Source: Corallococcus sp. (GTDB taxonomy: Bacteria; Bacillota; Clostridia; Christensenellales; CAG-314). From it: a DNA stretch of 13,677 bases. Below are positions 1 through 7,621 of the stretch, piece after piece (within the stretch, counting starts at the first letter, position 1; every line of letters starts with the position of its first letter). A model generated the notes under the pieces. It had not been told where the DNA came from. It saw nothing but the letters and a program-made list of their open reading frames with translations, and searched no databases. Both the position numbers and the translations under genes were made by a program. Location of the stretch: the NCBI GenBank assembly GCA_023663205.1, contig JAMPHX010000029.1, positions 1-13,677 of the forward strand, given 5' to 3'.

Positions 1-307
1 AAAATGCACCCATACTTGCCGCAAGACCGACGCATATCGTAGACACATCGCATTTGATATAATTCATCGTATCATATATCGCAAGTCCCGCGCTCACACT
101 ACCTCCCGGACTATTGATATACAACGATATGTCTTTGGATTGGTCAACGGATTCCAAATAAATAAGTTGAGCCACAACAATATTTGCCAAATCGTCGTTG
201 ATTTCTCCGGTAAGTAAAATTATTCTCTGTTCGAGCAGTTTAGAATATATATCGTAACTTCTTTCGCCGTTATCCGTTCTGTCTATTACTATTGGAATAA
301 GTGCCAT
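1..307 (-). CDS. clpP: ATP-dependent Clp protease proteolytic subunit ClpP (partial, C-terminus beyond window)
   Basis: Serine peptidase subunit of the cytosolic Clp protease; it forms a tetradecameric barrel fed by ClpX or ClpC. The first 102 codons are present and the rest runs off the left edge. Translation starts MALIPIVIDRT, a typical ClpP N-terminus without a long propeptide. Visible motifs are the LYINSPGGSV strand-loop (about residues 74-83) and GLAASMGA around the nucleophile, which falls at Ser98, as in Bacillus ClpP. The catalytic His and Asp lie outside the window. The ATG at 305-307 is preceded by a GGGAG ribosome binding site at about 313-317. The start lies 14 bases after the tig stop, so the two are almost certainly co-transcribed, the usual tig-clpP(-clpX) arrangement. 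The family call is certain. Confidence 0.97.
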   Translation of the reverse strand, partial: MALIPIVIDRTDNGERSYDIYSKLLEQRIILLTGEINDDLANIVVAQLIYLESVDQSKDISLYINSPGGSVSAGLAIYDTMNYIKCDVSTICVGLAASMGAF

Positions 308-321
308 TTTAACTCCCGAAA

Positions 322-1614
322 TTAAGCAATCGTATTTTCTTTTTTAAGCAAATCGATAAGAGTTTCCGTCAATGCCTGATTTGCGAAAAATGCATTCTGC
401 TCTGCCGTAAGATGCAAACGGAATTCTTTGAAGTCTTTTCCCGCCTGTTTTGCATACTCCTCGATTTTTTCATCTATCTTTTTGTCGCTTGCGCGCAATT
501 TTTCTTCTTTGACAATTTGTTCAAAAACAAGACGCGTTCTTACTGCCGTTTCCGCACGTTCTTTGTGATTATTACGCAAATCTTCCATTGTGGAATCCGT
601 ATACTTGAAATAGTCTTCGAGTTTGAGTCCCTGATACATCAATTGATACTTAAAATCTTCAATATAGTCGTCAATCTGTTCCTCAATCATTTCCTCAGGA
701 ATAACCATTTGTGCATTTGCAACCACAGTTTCTATAAGTTTGCTTTCGTCCTTACGCGCGACCGCTTGCGTTCTTTCCTCGGTCAAATCTTTTTTGATAC
801 TTGCTTTATACTCTTTGAGAGTAGCAAATTCGCTTACATCCTTAGCAAATTCGTCATCGATAGTAGGCAATTCTTTTGCTTTTATTGCGTGAATTTTCAC
901 TTCAAATACAGCCGCTTTGCCGGCGAGTTCGCTTGCATGGTATTCAGCGGGGAAGGCAACATTTATTTTGCGTTGCTCGCCGATGTTCATACCAATCAAT
1001 TGTTCTTCAAAACCTTCGATAAAAGAATGACTGCCTATTACAAGCGTTTGATTCTCCGCTGTTCCACCGTCAAATTTGACGCCGTCGACACTGCCGCTGT
1101 AATCCAAAGTAACCTCATCGCCGTTACAAACAGCGCGGTCATTTATTTCGATATAACGCGCATTGCGCTCCTGTATTTTTTCAAGTTCGGCATCCACATC
1201 CGCAGATTTTACTTCGTCGATTTTTGTCTTTTCTATTGTAAGCCCTTTGTAATCGCCCAGTATAATCTCCGGTTTTACCACCACGCTTACAGAAAATTTG
1301 GTATCCTTATCGGTAATTGCAATAGACTCTTCATCAATAGACGGACGGGCTACAGGTTCTACTTCTTTATTTTTATCCAAAAACTCCTTATAATATTCCG
1401 ATGCGGCATCATAAAGTGCATCTTCGATAAAAAGACTCTTTCCGTAAGTATTTTCCAAAACTTTTCTCGGGACATGTCCTTTTCTGAATCCCGGCACATT
1501 GTATTTTCCTTTATTGTGCTCATAAGCCTTTTGAAGAAAGTCTTCCCATTCTTCACTTTTCAAAACAAATTTTACAGTCAATTTGCTTTCTTTTTTTTCT
1601 ACGGTGTATTTCAT
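322..1614 (-). CDS. tig: Trigger factor, ribosome-associated chaperone and prolyl isomerase
   Basis: Folds nascent chains at the ribosome exit tunnel. The protein has 430 residues, the usual family length. The N-terminal ribosome-docking domain carries the signature loop GFRKGHVP at about residues 42-49. An FKBP-type peptidyl-prolyl isomerase domain follows at about 163-245 (NGDEVTLDYSG to AAVFEVKIHAI). A helical C-terminal chaperone domain with PEEMIEEQ completes it. Start choice: an in-frame ATG at 1618-1620 lies only one base from the GGAGG at 1622-1626, too close for initiation. The ATG two codons later (1612-1614) is seven bases away and gives MKYTVEKKE. It leads the tig-clpP operon from a promoter at 1652-1680. 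An antisense open frame at 412-1632 is a shadow. Confidence 0.98.
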   Translation of the reverse strand: MKYTVEKKESKLTVKFVLKSEEWEDFLQKAYEHNKGKYNVPGFRKGHVPRKVLENTYGKSLFIEDALYDAASEYYKEFLDKNKEVEPVARPSIDEESIAITDKDTKFSVSVVVKPEIILGDYKGLTIEKTKIDEVKSADVDAELEKIQERNARYIEINDRAVCNGDEVTLDYSGSVDGVKFDGGTAENQTLVIGSHSFIEGFEEQLIGMNIGEQRKINVAFPAEYHASELAGKAAVFEVKIHAIKAKELPTIDDEFAKDVSEFATLKEYKASIKKDLTEERTQAVARKDESKLIETVVANAQMVIPEEMIEEQIDDYIEDFKYQLMYQGLKLEDYFKYTDSTMEDLRNNHKERAETAVRTRLVFEQIVKEEKLRASDKKIDEKIEEYAKQAGKDFKEFRLHLTAEQNAFFANQALTETLIDLLKKENTIA

Positions 1615-1651
1615 ATACATGCCTCCGAATAGTTTTATCGTTCAATTTAGC

Positions 1652-1680
1652 ATTTTATCACATTATGTTAAAATAATCAA
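1652..1680 (-). promoter_or_regulatory. Sigma-A-type promoter of tig-clpP
   Basis: Read on the minus strand, TTGATT (1675-1680) is separated by 17 bases from TAAAAT (1652-1657). A TG one base upstream of the -10 box makes an extended -10 element. The box lies about 30 bases before the tig ribosome binding site. Identified by eye from box match and spacing. Confidence 0.7.
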
Positions 1681-1701
1681 TCTTTTTTCAATCGGTTACG
1701 C

Positions 1702-1730
1702 TTGAACAAAATTGGCAAATATAGTAAGAT
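1702..1730 (+). promoter_or_regulatory. Sigma-A-type promoter of rqcH
   Basis: TTGAAC (1702-1707) is separated by 17 bases from TAAGAT (1725-1730). The expected start point is near 1737, which leaves a leader of only about 16 bases carrying the AGGAG site (1740-1744), eight bases from the ATG at 1753. It is back to back with the tig promoter; the two -35 boxes are about 20 bases apart. Confidence 0.65.
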
Positions 1731-1752
1731 ATTGCCATAAGGAGAAAATGCT

Positions 1753-3462
1753 ATGGCTTTCGACGCTCTTTCGCTGTCAGTAATTTCAAAAGAACTTAGA
1801 AATTCTTTAATAGGCGGCAAAATTACCAAAATTTATCAACCCGAAAGGGACGAAATCATATTGTTTGTATGGAATAAACAGTCTTTCAAGTTATTGATTT
1901 CCGCAAATGCCAGCGTAAACAGAATTCACCTCACCGACAAATTAACCGAAAATCCTCAATCGGCGCCTTCATTTTGTATGCTGCTGCGCAAACATCTTAC
2001 TAATGCCGTAATAACAGACATTTATCAAATGCCGTATGAGCGTGTACTGGACTTTTCGCTAAACTGCAAAAACGAATTGGGATACGAAAAAACATATCAT
2101 TTGATTTTTGAATTAACGGGAAAGACATCCAACATTATCCTTACAGATAGCGAGTATATAATAGCCGATAGTATTAAGCACCTGCCTCAAGATATAAATT
2201 CGTCAAGATTGATAATGAGCGGCAACAAATACTCCTTCTTCGACGCTCAAAACAAGTTGCTTCCTTTTGAATTGGAGAGAATCCGACAACTGTTAGAACA
2301 ATCGCATACATCGATAAAAGACTTATTGATTGAGAATCTGCTTGGCGTATCTCAGGATACAGTCAAAGAATTTGTGTACGGCACAGATGATAATGACCGT
2401 AGCCCTACCAACATAAACGCAGTTTTGAACAATATTGCAGATTATCAAACCCGTATTGATTCACCGACACCGAATATAGTATTTGTAAACGGTTCGCCTA
2501 CCGATGTTTTACCTTTCGATTATAAAAGTAAACACGGAGAAAAAATGTACTACAATACATTAAACTCCGCGCACGATAATTACTATTATTTTTTGGATAA
2601 ATATCAACGGTTTAGAGACAAAGCAAAATCCATTACTGCAATTGTAAAAAATGCAATTTCCCGAACGGAAAAAAAGTTGGCCATACAAAAGCAAAGTTTA
2701 CTCGATGCACAAGATAACATAAAGTATAAAGAATTCGGTGATTTGATTTTATCGAACATATATAAGATAAAAAATCAAGCAGCATATTTGGAAACTGAAA
2801 ACTACTTTGACAAAGACTATGCTACCGTGAGAATTCCTCTTGAAGCAAATCTTTCGCCGCAACAGAATGCGCAAAATTATTACAAAAAATATCAAAAACA
2901 AAAAAGCACAATACTGCACAATTCAAAACTTGTAAAAGATAACACCGAGTTATTGAACTATCTTCAAACAGTAAAGCAATCGCTGCTGTATTGCAATGAA
3001 TTAAGCGACCTATCTGAAATCCAAAGCGAACTGATATCACAAAACATTATTAAGGAAAAGAAAACACAAAAAAAGCAAAAGGAATTACCTTCCAAACCAT
3101 TGCTTTACAATGTTTACGGATTTGACATTTGGGTCGGCAAGAACAATACACAAAATGACTATGTTACATTTAAACTTGCTCAAAGCACCGACATATGGCT
3201 CCACACGCAATTCGTCCATTCTTCGCATACAGTAATAGTTTCTAACGGAAATGCGATACCCGACAACGTACTTTCTGTTGCCGCGGAAATCACTGCGTAT
3301 TTTTCGCAGGCAAGACAAGGGAGCAAAATTGCCGTCGATTATACTTTGAAATGCAATGTCAAAAAACCGCGCAAATCCCCTATCGGTTTTGTCACTTACG
3401 ACAGTTATAAAACGATAATAGTAAATCCTAACGAGCATAAACAACTGCTTAAACAACTTTAA
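1753..3462 (+). CDS. rqcH: RqcH, ribosome quality control factor (NFACT family, Rqc2/FbpA homologue)
   Basis: In Bacillus RqcH binds stalled 50S-peptidyl-tRNA complexes and recruits tRNA-Ala to add C-terminal alanine tails that mark chains for ClpXP. The protein has 569 residues, the normal length. An NFACT-N domain (from MAFDALSLSVISKEL) includes PSFCMLLRKHL at about 72-82. A helical, coiled-coil middle region spans about 280-430. The C-terminal NFACT-R (DUF814) domain at about 450-560 has VGKNNTQND (461-469), WLHT (482-485) and VKKP (536-539). The Asp-Arg pair needed for tailing in Bacillus is Glu-Arg here (E96-R97), and the usual PGSH of NFACT-R is HSSH. Both are conservative enough to leave the call unchanged. 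Older names are fibronectin-binding protein or FbpA. It is divergent from tig-clpP. Confidence 0.95.
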   Translation: MAFDALSLSVISKELRNSLIGGKITKIYQPERDEIILFVWNKQSFKLLISANASVNRIHLTDKLTENPQSAPSFCMLLRKHLTNAVITDIYQMPYERVLDFSLNCKNELGYEKTYHLIFELTGKTSNIILTDSEYIIADSIKHLPQDINSSRLIMSGNKYSFFDAQNKLLPFELERIRQLLEQSHTSIKDLLIENLLGVSQDTVKEFVYGTDDNDRSPTNINAVLNNIADYQTRIDSPTPNIVFVNGSPTDVLPFDYKSKHGEKMYYNTLNSAHDNYYYFLDKYQRFRDKAKSITAIVKNAISRTEKKLAIQKQSLLDAQDNIKYKEFGDLILSNIYKIKNQAAYLETENYFDKDYATVRIPLEANLSPQQNAQNYYKKYQKQKSTILHNSKLVKDNTELLNYLQTVKQSLLYCNELSDLSEIQSELISQNIIKEKKTQKKQKELPSKPLLYNVYGFDIWVGKNNTQNDYVTFKLAQSTDIWLHTQFVHSSHTVIVSNGNAIPDNVLSVAAEITAYFSQARQGSKIAVDYTLKCNVKKPRKSPIGFVTYDSYKTIIVNPNEHKQLLKQL

Positions 3463-3513
3463 TCGCTCGCATACATCTATGAGCACAATCGAAATCCAAT
3501 AACGATAAACTTT

Positions 3514-3586
3514 ATTTTACGCCAAATATAAACTGCGAATTAGCGAAAACAAATTTGGATATCTTCCTAAAAGATAGGCGTAAATT
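3514..3586. repeat. Nested inverted repeats (cloverleaf-like fold)
   Basis: The outer arms TTTACGCC (3516-3523) and GGCGTAAA (3577-3584) pair perfectly. Between them lie CCAAAT (3522-3527) with ATTTGG (3553-3558), and a small hairpin ATCTT/AAGAT (3561-3575). The outer and first inner stems share the bases CC, so they would compete for them. Function unknown; it could be a decayed mobile element end, a small RNA or a processing site. Confidence 0.4.
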
Positions 3587-3679
3587 AAAATATGAACAAA
3601 ATAGTAAATATCTTTGAGTGTAAACTTTTAGTCAAAAATACGAATTTGCAGCACCAAATAGTTTCACATTTATAAATAC

Positions 3680-3710
3680 AAAAACAACTGCATAGCAGCA
3701 GTTATTTTTA
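3680..3710. terminator. Rho-independent terminator shared by rqcH and the long minus-strand operon
   Basis: The stem AACTGC (3686-3691) / GCAGTT (3698-3703) has a six-base loop. ATTTTTAT follows on the plus strand and an A-rich run (3677-3685) gives the U-tract for the minus strand. It lies between two convergent genes, so it can serve both. The stem is short, so strength is uncertain. Confidence 0.6.
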
Positions 3711-3758
3711 TATTATATATAGTAATAAATACACTATTTTGTAATGTCAACTCATGCT

Positions 3759-4034
3759 TTACGCCATCACGAATATTACATTACACCACGTCAAAATCGA
3801 TAATGCTATTGAGATTGCGGCAAGGAATGCAAAAACAACGGCTAAACAGATTTTTGTTTTTGTAAAATCCGCTATACACCCCACAATGTGCATTACCGCA
3901 TATACGGTCATTGCTAATGCAAAAACGGTTACTGCAATTTTCAGCAATACATCAACCCCCAAAATTAAAGCGAATGCTAACAGTAACGCAAAAACTATCG
4001 CAAATGCAACCAATACTTTTTCTCTTAATTTCAT
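3759..4034 (-). CDS. Small three-helix membrane protein, function unknown
   Basis: The protein has 91 residues, nearly all hydrophobic, with likely membrane helices at about 6-28, 30-53 and 62-89 and a short charged N-terminus (MKLREK). I recognise no family. It is real rather than a shadow because a perfect AAGGAG site (4044-4049) stands nine bases before its ATG, it begins 18 bases after the preceding gene of the operon, and a terminator follows it by about 50 bases. It is the last gene of the long minus-strand run. An overlapping plus-strand frame (3754-4140) encodes an implausible low-complexity sequence and is rejected. Confidence 0.75.
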   Translation of the reverse strand: MKLREKVLVAFAIVFALLLAFALILGVDVLLKIAVTVFALAMTVYAVMHIVGCIADFTKTKICLAVVFAFLAAISIALSILTWCNVIFVMA

Positions 4035-4052
4035 GATTATATACTCCTTATT

Positions 4053-4892
4053 TTACAGCGTTTTTTGCATAAGATACAACACGGCCATAGCAACCGATAC
4101 ATATGCAGTTTGTTGCGCATTCAACGCACTGTACGCATAATCCTTTTGTCCGACTTTATCGACAATACGTCTTGCCCCAAGAAGCGGAACATCTATACGC
4201 GCTTTATCGAGCAACGATTCGGATATTCCGCCCGTAGTACCGTAATATCGTATCGGTTCCGAATAAGTTTGCAATCCCAAATCTATAACTGCATCTACAC
4301 CCCTAAAAGCAGCATCTAACTTATCCAAAACTATTCCTTTGCGCGGTGTAGAAAAATCTTCGGCAGGCAAATACCAAGTCAATGTGGAATTGAATAAATC
4401 CAAACAATAATTCAGTTCGTTCATTTTACTGATATCTCTATTTCCCACCGTCAAAACAGTAAGATTTTGCAACCCGTCTGCCTTCGACATTAGCACAGAC
4501 AAATCCGCCAAAGCGGATATGGGATTGGCTTGCGAAGAACCTCCGTTAATCACGTTACACTTACAGGAACTTGCCACATTTTGTATTACATTATCGTTTT
4601 CACAACCTATCACTAATGTATTGACACCCATATTATCAAATTGACGTGCAGTTTCAAATGTATCCAATGCAGAATATTGATTGACGGCATTACCCGAAAG
4701 ATACTGCGCCGCAAGTGTAAAAGCATTGGATATCACCGTTTGATTAGTCCATACTCCCGCAACCGTATGTCCCAAAAGTTGCGGACCTTTTTTGTATGCG
4801 GCGGAAACGATGCGCCTCATTTGTGTTGACATTTCAAGTATTTGCACAATTTGCTGTTTGTTCAATTGCGTTAATGTTAATAAATTTTTCAT
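4053..4892 (-). CDS. PyrB-like protein, aspartate carbamoyltransferase fold with active-site residues lost
   Basis: The protein has 279 residues, slightly shorter than PyrB (about 300). Full-length resemblance to aspartate carbamoyltransferase is clear at the N-terminus (MKNLLTLTQLNKQQIVQILE), in the middle (MGVNTLVIGCEND, then NGGSSQANPISALADLSVL) and at the C-terminus (a YVSVAMAVLYLM helix). The carbamoyl-phosphate and aspartate residues are gone. The STRTR loop is NQTVISN (50-56), the HPTQ motif is NPIS (123-126), the KGE loop is absent, the GDxKHSR motif is GNRDISK (150-156), the arginine of the LRIQ-type segment is glycine in LGLQ (205-208), and the HPxP motif is missing. The reading frame is intact and coupled to the RluD-family gene by a four-base ATGA overlap, so it is kept as a gene. 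Catalysis is unlikely; a binding, regulatory or scaffold role is possible. Family assignment is by eye. Confidence 0.75.
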   Translation of the reverse strand: MKNLLTLTQLNKQQIVQILEMSTQMRRIVSAAYKKGPQLLGHTVAGVWTNQTVISNAFTLAAQYLSGNAVNQYSALDTFETARQFDNMGVNTLVIGCENDNVIQNVASSCKCNVINGGSSQANPISALADLSVLMSKADGLQNLTVLTVGNRDISKMNELNYCLDLFNSTLTWYLPAEDFSTPRKGIVLDKLDAAFRGVDAVIDLGLQTYSEPIRYYGTTGGISESLLDKARIDVPLLGARRIVDKVGQKDYAYSALNAQQTAYVSVAMAVLYLMQKTL

Positions 4893-5803
4893 GATTCTTT
4901 TTCCAGAATATTTAAAATAGCATCAAAATAAGTTGGAATCGGAGCAATAAACTCCATATTCTTTCCGCTTTTGGGATGTCTAAATGACAATTTGTACGCA
5001 TGTAACAACTGTCCGCTTAAATTGAAGCGTTGGTTTTTGTACCCGTAAACTCTATCGCCAACAATAGGATGTCCGATTGATTGCGTATGAACACGTATCT
5101 GATGCGTTCTGCCTGTTTTTAGCACAAATTTGACAAGCGTGTTTTTTTTAAATCGCTTTATTACTTCAAAGTCGGTAACAGCGCTTCGTCCGGTACTATC
5201 TATTGCCATTTTCTTGCGGTCTATTCGGCTTCTTCCTATTGATTTATCAATAACGCCGCAATCTTGTTTGACTACGCCCTCTACAATCGCAATGTATTCT
5301 CTGTGACACTCTTTACTTTGAATCTGCGCAGCCAGACTTTGATGCGCATCGTCATTTTTTGCAATAACAATCAATCCACTGGTATCCTTATCGAGACGAT
5401 GAACAATTCCGGGGCGCAATGCACCGTTTATGCCGCTCAAATCCTTTATATGAAACAGCAATGCATTTACGAGCGTTCCGTCAATTTGATTATCACAGGG
5501 ATGAACCGTTAAACCTTGTTGCTTATTTATTACAGCCAAACATTCATCTTGATATACTATGTCTATCGGAATATCTTGCGCAACAGCAGATATAGGCTCA
5601 ATTTGAGGCAAAACTATATGCAGACAATCGTCAGTCTTAACACTGTGTGAAGATTTTTTGCATACGCTGCCGTTATATGTCACATAACCGTCGGCTATCA
5701 ATTTTTGCGCATGGGCTCTGGTGATAGAACACGCTTCCGCCACACAAACATCCATTCGGTTGTAGTTATTTGCCGCTACAAATTCAATCGTCGACTGTTT
5801 CAT
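4889..5803 (-). CDS. rluD: RluD/YlyB-family 23S rRNA pseudouridine synthase
   Basis: Converts specific uridines in large-subunit rRNA to pseudouridine. The protein has 304 residues. An N-terminal S4 RNA-binding domain (about 15-70) is followed by the catalytic domain, with GIVHRLDKDTSG holding the catalytic aspartate (about residue 138). The second conserved block LKTGRTHQIRVH and the following IGHPIVGDRVYG are also present. Start choice: the longest frame begins with GTG at 5821, but the ATG at 5801-5803 gives the usual family N-terminus. Neither has a strong ribosome binding site, as expected where the start overlaps the lspA end by 20 bases. Its stop overlaps the PyrB-like start (ATGA). 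lspA-ylyB is a conserved pair in Bacillota. The exact target uridine cannot be told from sequence. Confidence 0.92.
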   Translation of the reverse strand: MKQSTIEFVAANNYNRMDVCVAEACSITRAHAQKLIADGYVTYNGSVCKKSSHSVKTDDCLHIVLPQIEPISAVAQDIPIDIVYQDECLAVINKQQGLTVHPCDNQIDGTLVNALLFHIKDLSGINGALRPGIVHRLDKDTSGLIVIAKNDDAHQSLAAQIQSKECHREYIAIVEGVVKQDCGVIDKSIGRSRIDRKKMAIDSTGRSAVTDFEVIKRFKKNTLVKFVLKTGRTHQIRVHTQSIGHPIVGDRVYGYKNQRFNLSGQLLHAYKLSFRHPKSGKNMEFIAPIPTYFDAILNILEKES

Positions 5804-6410
5804 CTTTATCTGCTTTTTCACTTACTTGTTTACTTTCAGTCAAATCCGCATCAGTTATATCGGCACTATGCGTCATTGTTTCGTCTGCAACTTCCCGTAC
5901 AGTCGGTTGTTTTCTAAAAACTGCATCGCTGTCTAAAACCAGCAAAGCAATACACGCAAAGATTACGCCAATTACCAAAAAACTGTCTGCGACATTGAAA
6001 ATCGCAAAACCTTTGACCGAGATAAAATCACGCACTTTACCGTTGAAAAATCCGTCTCCCAAAAACATTCTGTCTATTGCATTGCCGATAGTGCCGCCTA
6101 TGATAAAAGCAAAGCCGATTTGTCCCAATACACTTCTTGTACGCGCCCTCCACAGAAGATAGGCAAAAAGAGGCAATCCTATCAATGTAGTAATAAAAAA
6201 CCATATTGACGCACCTTTAAAGCCGCCAAACGCGGCACCCGGATTCAATGTCCATTGAAATACAAGCCAATTGCCGATTATATTTATAACCTTTCCGTCA
6301 CTCAACACATTACCCATTATAACTTTTGTAACTTGGTCAATAATTACCGATACGATAATTACCGAAATATATATTGAGATGTAACCTAAAACCGAAATAC
6401 GTCTTTTCAT
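5784..6410 (-). CDS. lspA: Lipoprotein signal peptidase (signal peptidase II)
   Basis: Aspartic protease of the cytoplasmic membrane that removes signal peptides from diacylglyceryl-modified prolipoproteins. The protein has 208 residues and four membrane helices. All family motifs are visible: DQVTK (25-29), NPGAAF (56-61), GNAIDR (109-114) and FNVADS (138-143), with the catalytic pair Asp113 and Asp142. Oddity: after the last helix (about residue 160) there is a tail of nearly 50 residues rich in Asp, Glu, Thr and Ser, absent from the usual 150-165-residue enzymes and probably cytoplasmic. The ATG at 6408-6410 has AGGT seven bases upstream. The start is eight bases after the M28 peptidase stop, and the tail overlaps the start of the RluD-family gene. 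Confidence 0.97.
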   Translation of the reverse strand: MKRRISVLGYISIYISVIIVSVIIDQVTKVIMGNVLSDGKVINIIGNWLVFQWTLNPGAAFGGFKGASIWFFITTLIGLPLFAYLLWRARTRSVLGQIGFAFIIGGTIGNAIDRMFLGDGFFNGKVRDFISVKGFAIFNVADSFLVIGVIFACIALLVLDSDAVFRKQPTVREVADETMTHSADITDADLTESKQVSEKADKDETVDD

Positions 6411-6418
6411 ATGTTTAC

Positions 6419-7621
6419 CTAAAACTTAAATATATCCTCGGCATCGGGATTAGCGAACACTTTGCTTTGTTTTATTTCGGTAGTACCGAGAATAGATTTC
6501 TTTTGCAGTTTTTTATAATACAAAACTCCTGTCACAACGAGCAACACCAATAATACGCCGGCAACCAACCGTGCCCACGCCGGATTATACCAAACATCAG
6601 ATACCAACTCATTTTTTGCATTATCGGCAATTGCAATAAACCCATCCGACGTCAACGTCGAAACAACCGTGCTTACCACTGTTTCCATTTTGTTTACAAA
6701 TTCTTCACCGCAGTTATTTTCGAGGTTCTCAAACGTATCGTTTGCGGAATTCATTACATTGTGCATATTATCAGCACTTTCTACATAATCCCAATTACCC
6801 GTATCGTAATTTCCGGAGAACAACAATACGGACGGAATTCCCATCAATCTAAACGGTGTGTGGTCGGAATTTTGTGCAAACTGCCAGTAACCATAACCGA
6901 ATAAATCTATTTCGGGATATATACCTTTTGCATACGGTTTAACAGATAATGCCGACGGAGTATTTTGCGCATTCTTTAAAAAACTCGATTGCAATTCCGT
7001 ATTTTTATTTTCACTGTAAATATACAATTTGTCGCCGGAAACTATCGAATCTATATTGAGCATAAACATTGTGCTTTCAGCATCGAAATCACGCGAATAT
7101 GCATATGCAGTAGACCCAAGCATACCTTGTTCTTCACCTGTAAACGCAACAAAAATAACGTCGAAACGCAATTGATTTTGACTTTGTTTCAATTTTTGTG
7201 CGATTTGCAACAATGCAACCACACCCGCACCGTTATCTGCCGCACCGTCGCACAACGAACTTGCCGTATCATAATGAGCGCCTATTATTACTTGCTTTGT
7301 TACATTAGGGATATCTATTTTTGCAATCACATTGTAATCTTCAACCGATTGACTGACTACTTGTTTTGTTACTTTGTCAAATCCTATATCGGTAAAAGCA
7401 TTGGCAATGTAATCTGCCCCTTCTTTGCTGCCGTTCGTTCCAAACACGCGATTGGGACACTGTGTCACAAAATCGTTCAAAAAAATGTATGAATCGGATT
7501 TTTTATAATCATCGTTGTTAGCCTTTGCCGTATCACAATATGCTGCGGGAAGATATAAGCAAAACATAGTCAATAACATTACTACAACAATAAGCATGGA
7601 GGCTCTTATATATCTTGCCAT
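6419..7621 (-). CDS. Membrane-anchored M28-family zinc aminopeptidase
   Basis: Extracytoplasmic metallopeptidase of the M28 family (two-zinc aminopeptidases); substrate unknown. The protein has 400 residues. An N-terminal signal sequence or anchor covers about 7-29 (hydrophobic run ending AAYC). The metal and catalytic residues are all visible: GAHYDT (H116, catalytic D118), DGAADNGAG (D129), TGEEQG (catalytic E163, ligand E164), NIDS (D191) and SDHTPF (H254). A second membrane helix at about 349-368 precedes a positively charged cytoplasmic tail, so the domain is probably held on the outer face of the membrane. The cysteine at 29 has no clear lipobox (LPAAYC), so lipidation is doubtful. GGAGG at 7631-7635 stands nine bases before the ATG, which shares one base with the preceding stop (TAATG). 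Confidence 0.92.
   Translation of the reverse strand: MARYIRASMLIVVVMLLTMFCLYLPAAYCDTAKANNDDYKKSDSYIFLNDFVTQCPNRVFGTNGSKEGADYIANAFTDIGFDKVTKQVVSQSVEDYNVIAKIDIPNVTKQVIIGAHYDTASSLCDGAADNGAGVVALLQIAQKLKQSQNQLRFDVIFVAFTGEEQGMLGSTAYAYSRDFDAESTMFMLNIDSIVSGDKLYIYSENKNTELQSSFLKNAQNTPSALSVKPYAKGIYPEIDLFGYGYWQFAQNSDHTPFRLMGIPSVLLFSGNYDTGNWDYVESADNMHNVMNSANDTFENLENNCGEEFVNKMETVVSTVVSTLTSDGFIAIADNAKNELVSDVWYNPAWARLVAGVLLVLLVVTGVLYYKKLQKKSILGTTEIKQSKVFANPDAEDIFKF

Larger units (their letters stand above)
3463..3758. other. Convergent intergenic spacer, 296 bases, no credible gene
   Basis: This AT-rich stretch separates rqcH from the oppositely oriented 91-residue membrane protein gene. It holds a nested inverted-repeat block (3514-3586) and a bidirectional terminator (3680-3710). 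The only open frame with an ATG is a 27-codon one at 3592-3675 without a convincing ribosome binding site. Confidence 0.7.

Noticed and set aside
412..1632. 406-codon plus-strand open frame opposite trigger factor
   Set aside because: The translation is a Phe/Cys/Ile-rich low-complexity sequence without family features, and the minus strand encodes an unmistakable trigger factor with promoter and ribosome binding site.
3592..3675. 27-codon plus-strand open frame (MNKIVNIFECKLL...) before the terminator
   Set aside because: No good ribosome binding site at proper distance, no recognisable family, and frames of this size occur by chance; mentioned only in a finding.
3754..4140. 128-codon plus-strand frame
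   Set aside because: Ala/Asn/Thr/Lys-rich antisense shadow of the 91-residue membrane protein, which has a perfect ribosome binding site.
4053..4892. Calling the PyrB-like gene a pseudogene
   Set aside because: The frame is uninterrupted, its start is coupled to the upstream gene and fold-type residues are kept, so loss of catalysis does not imply loss of expression.
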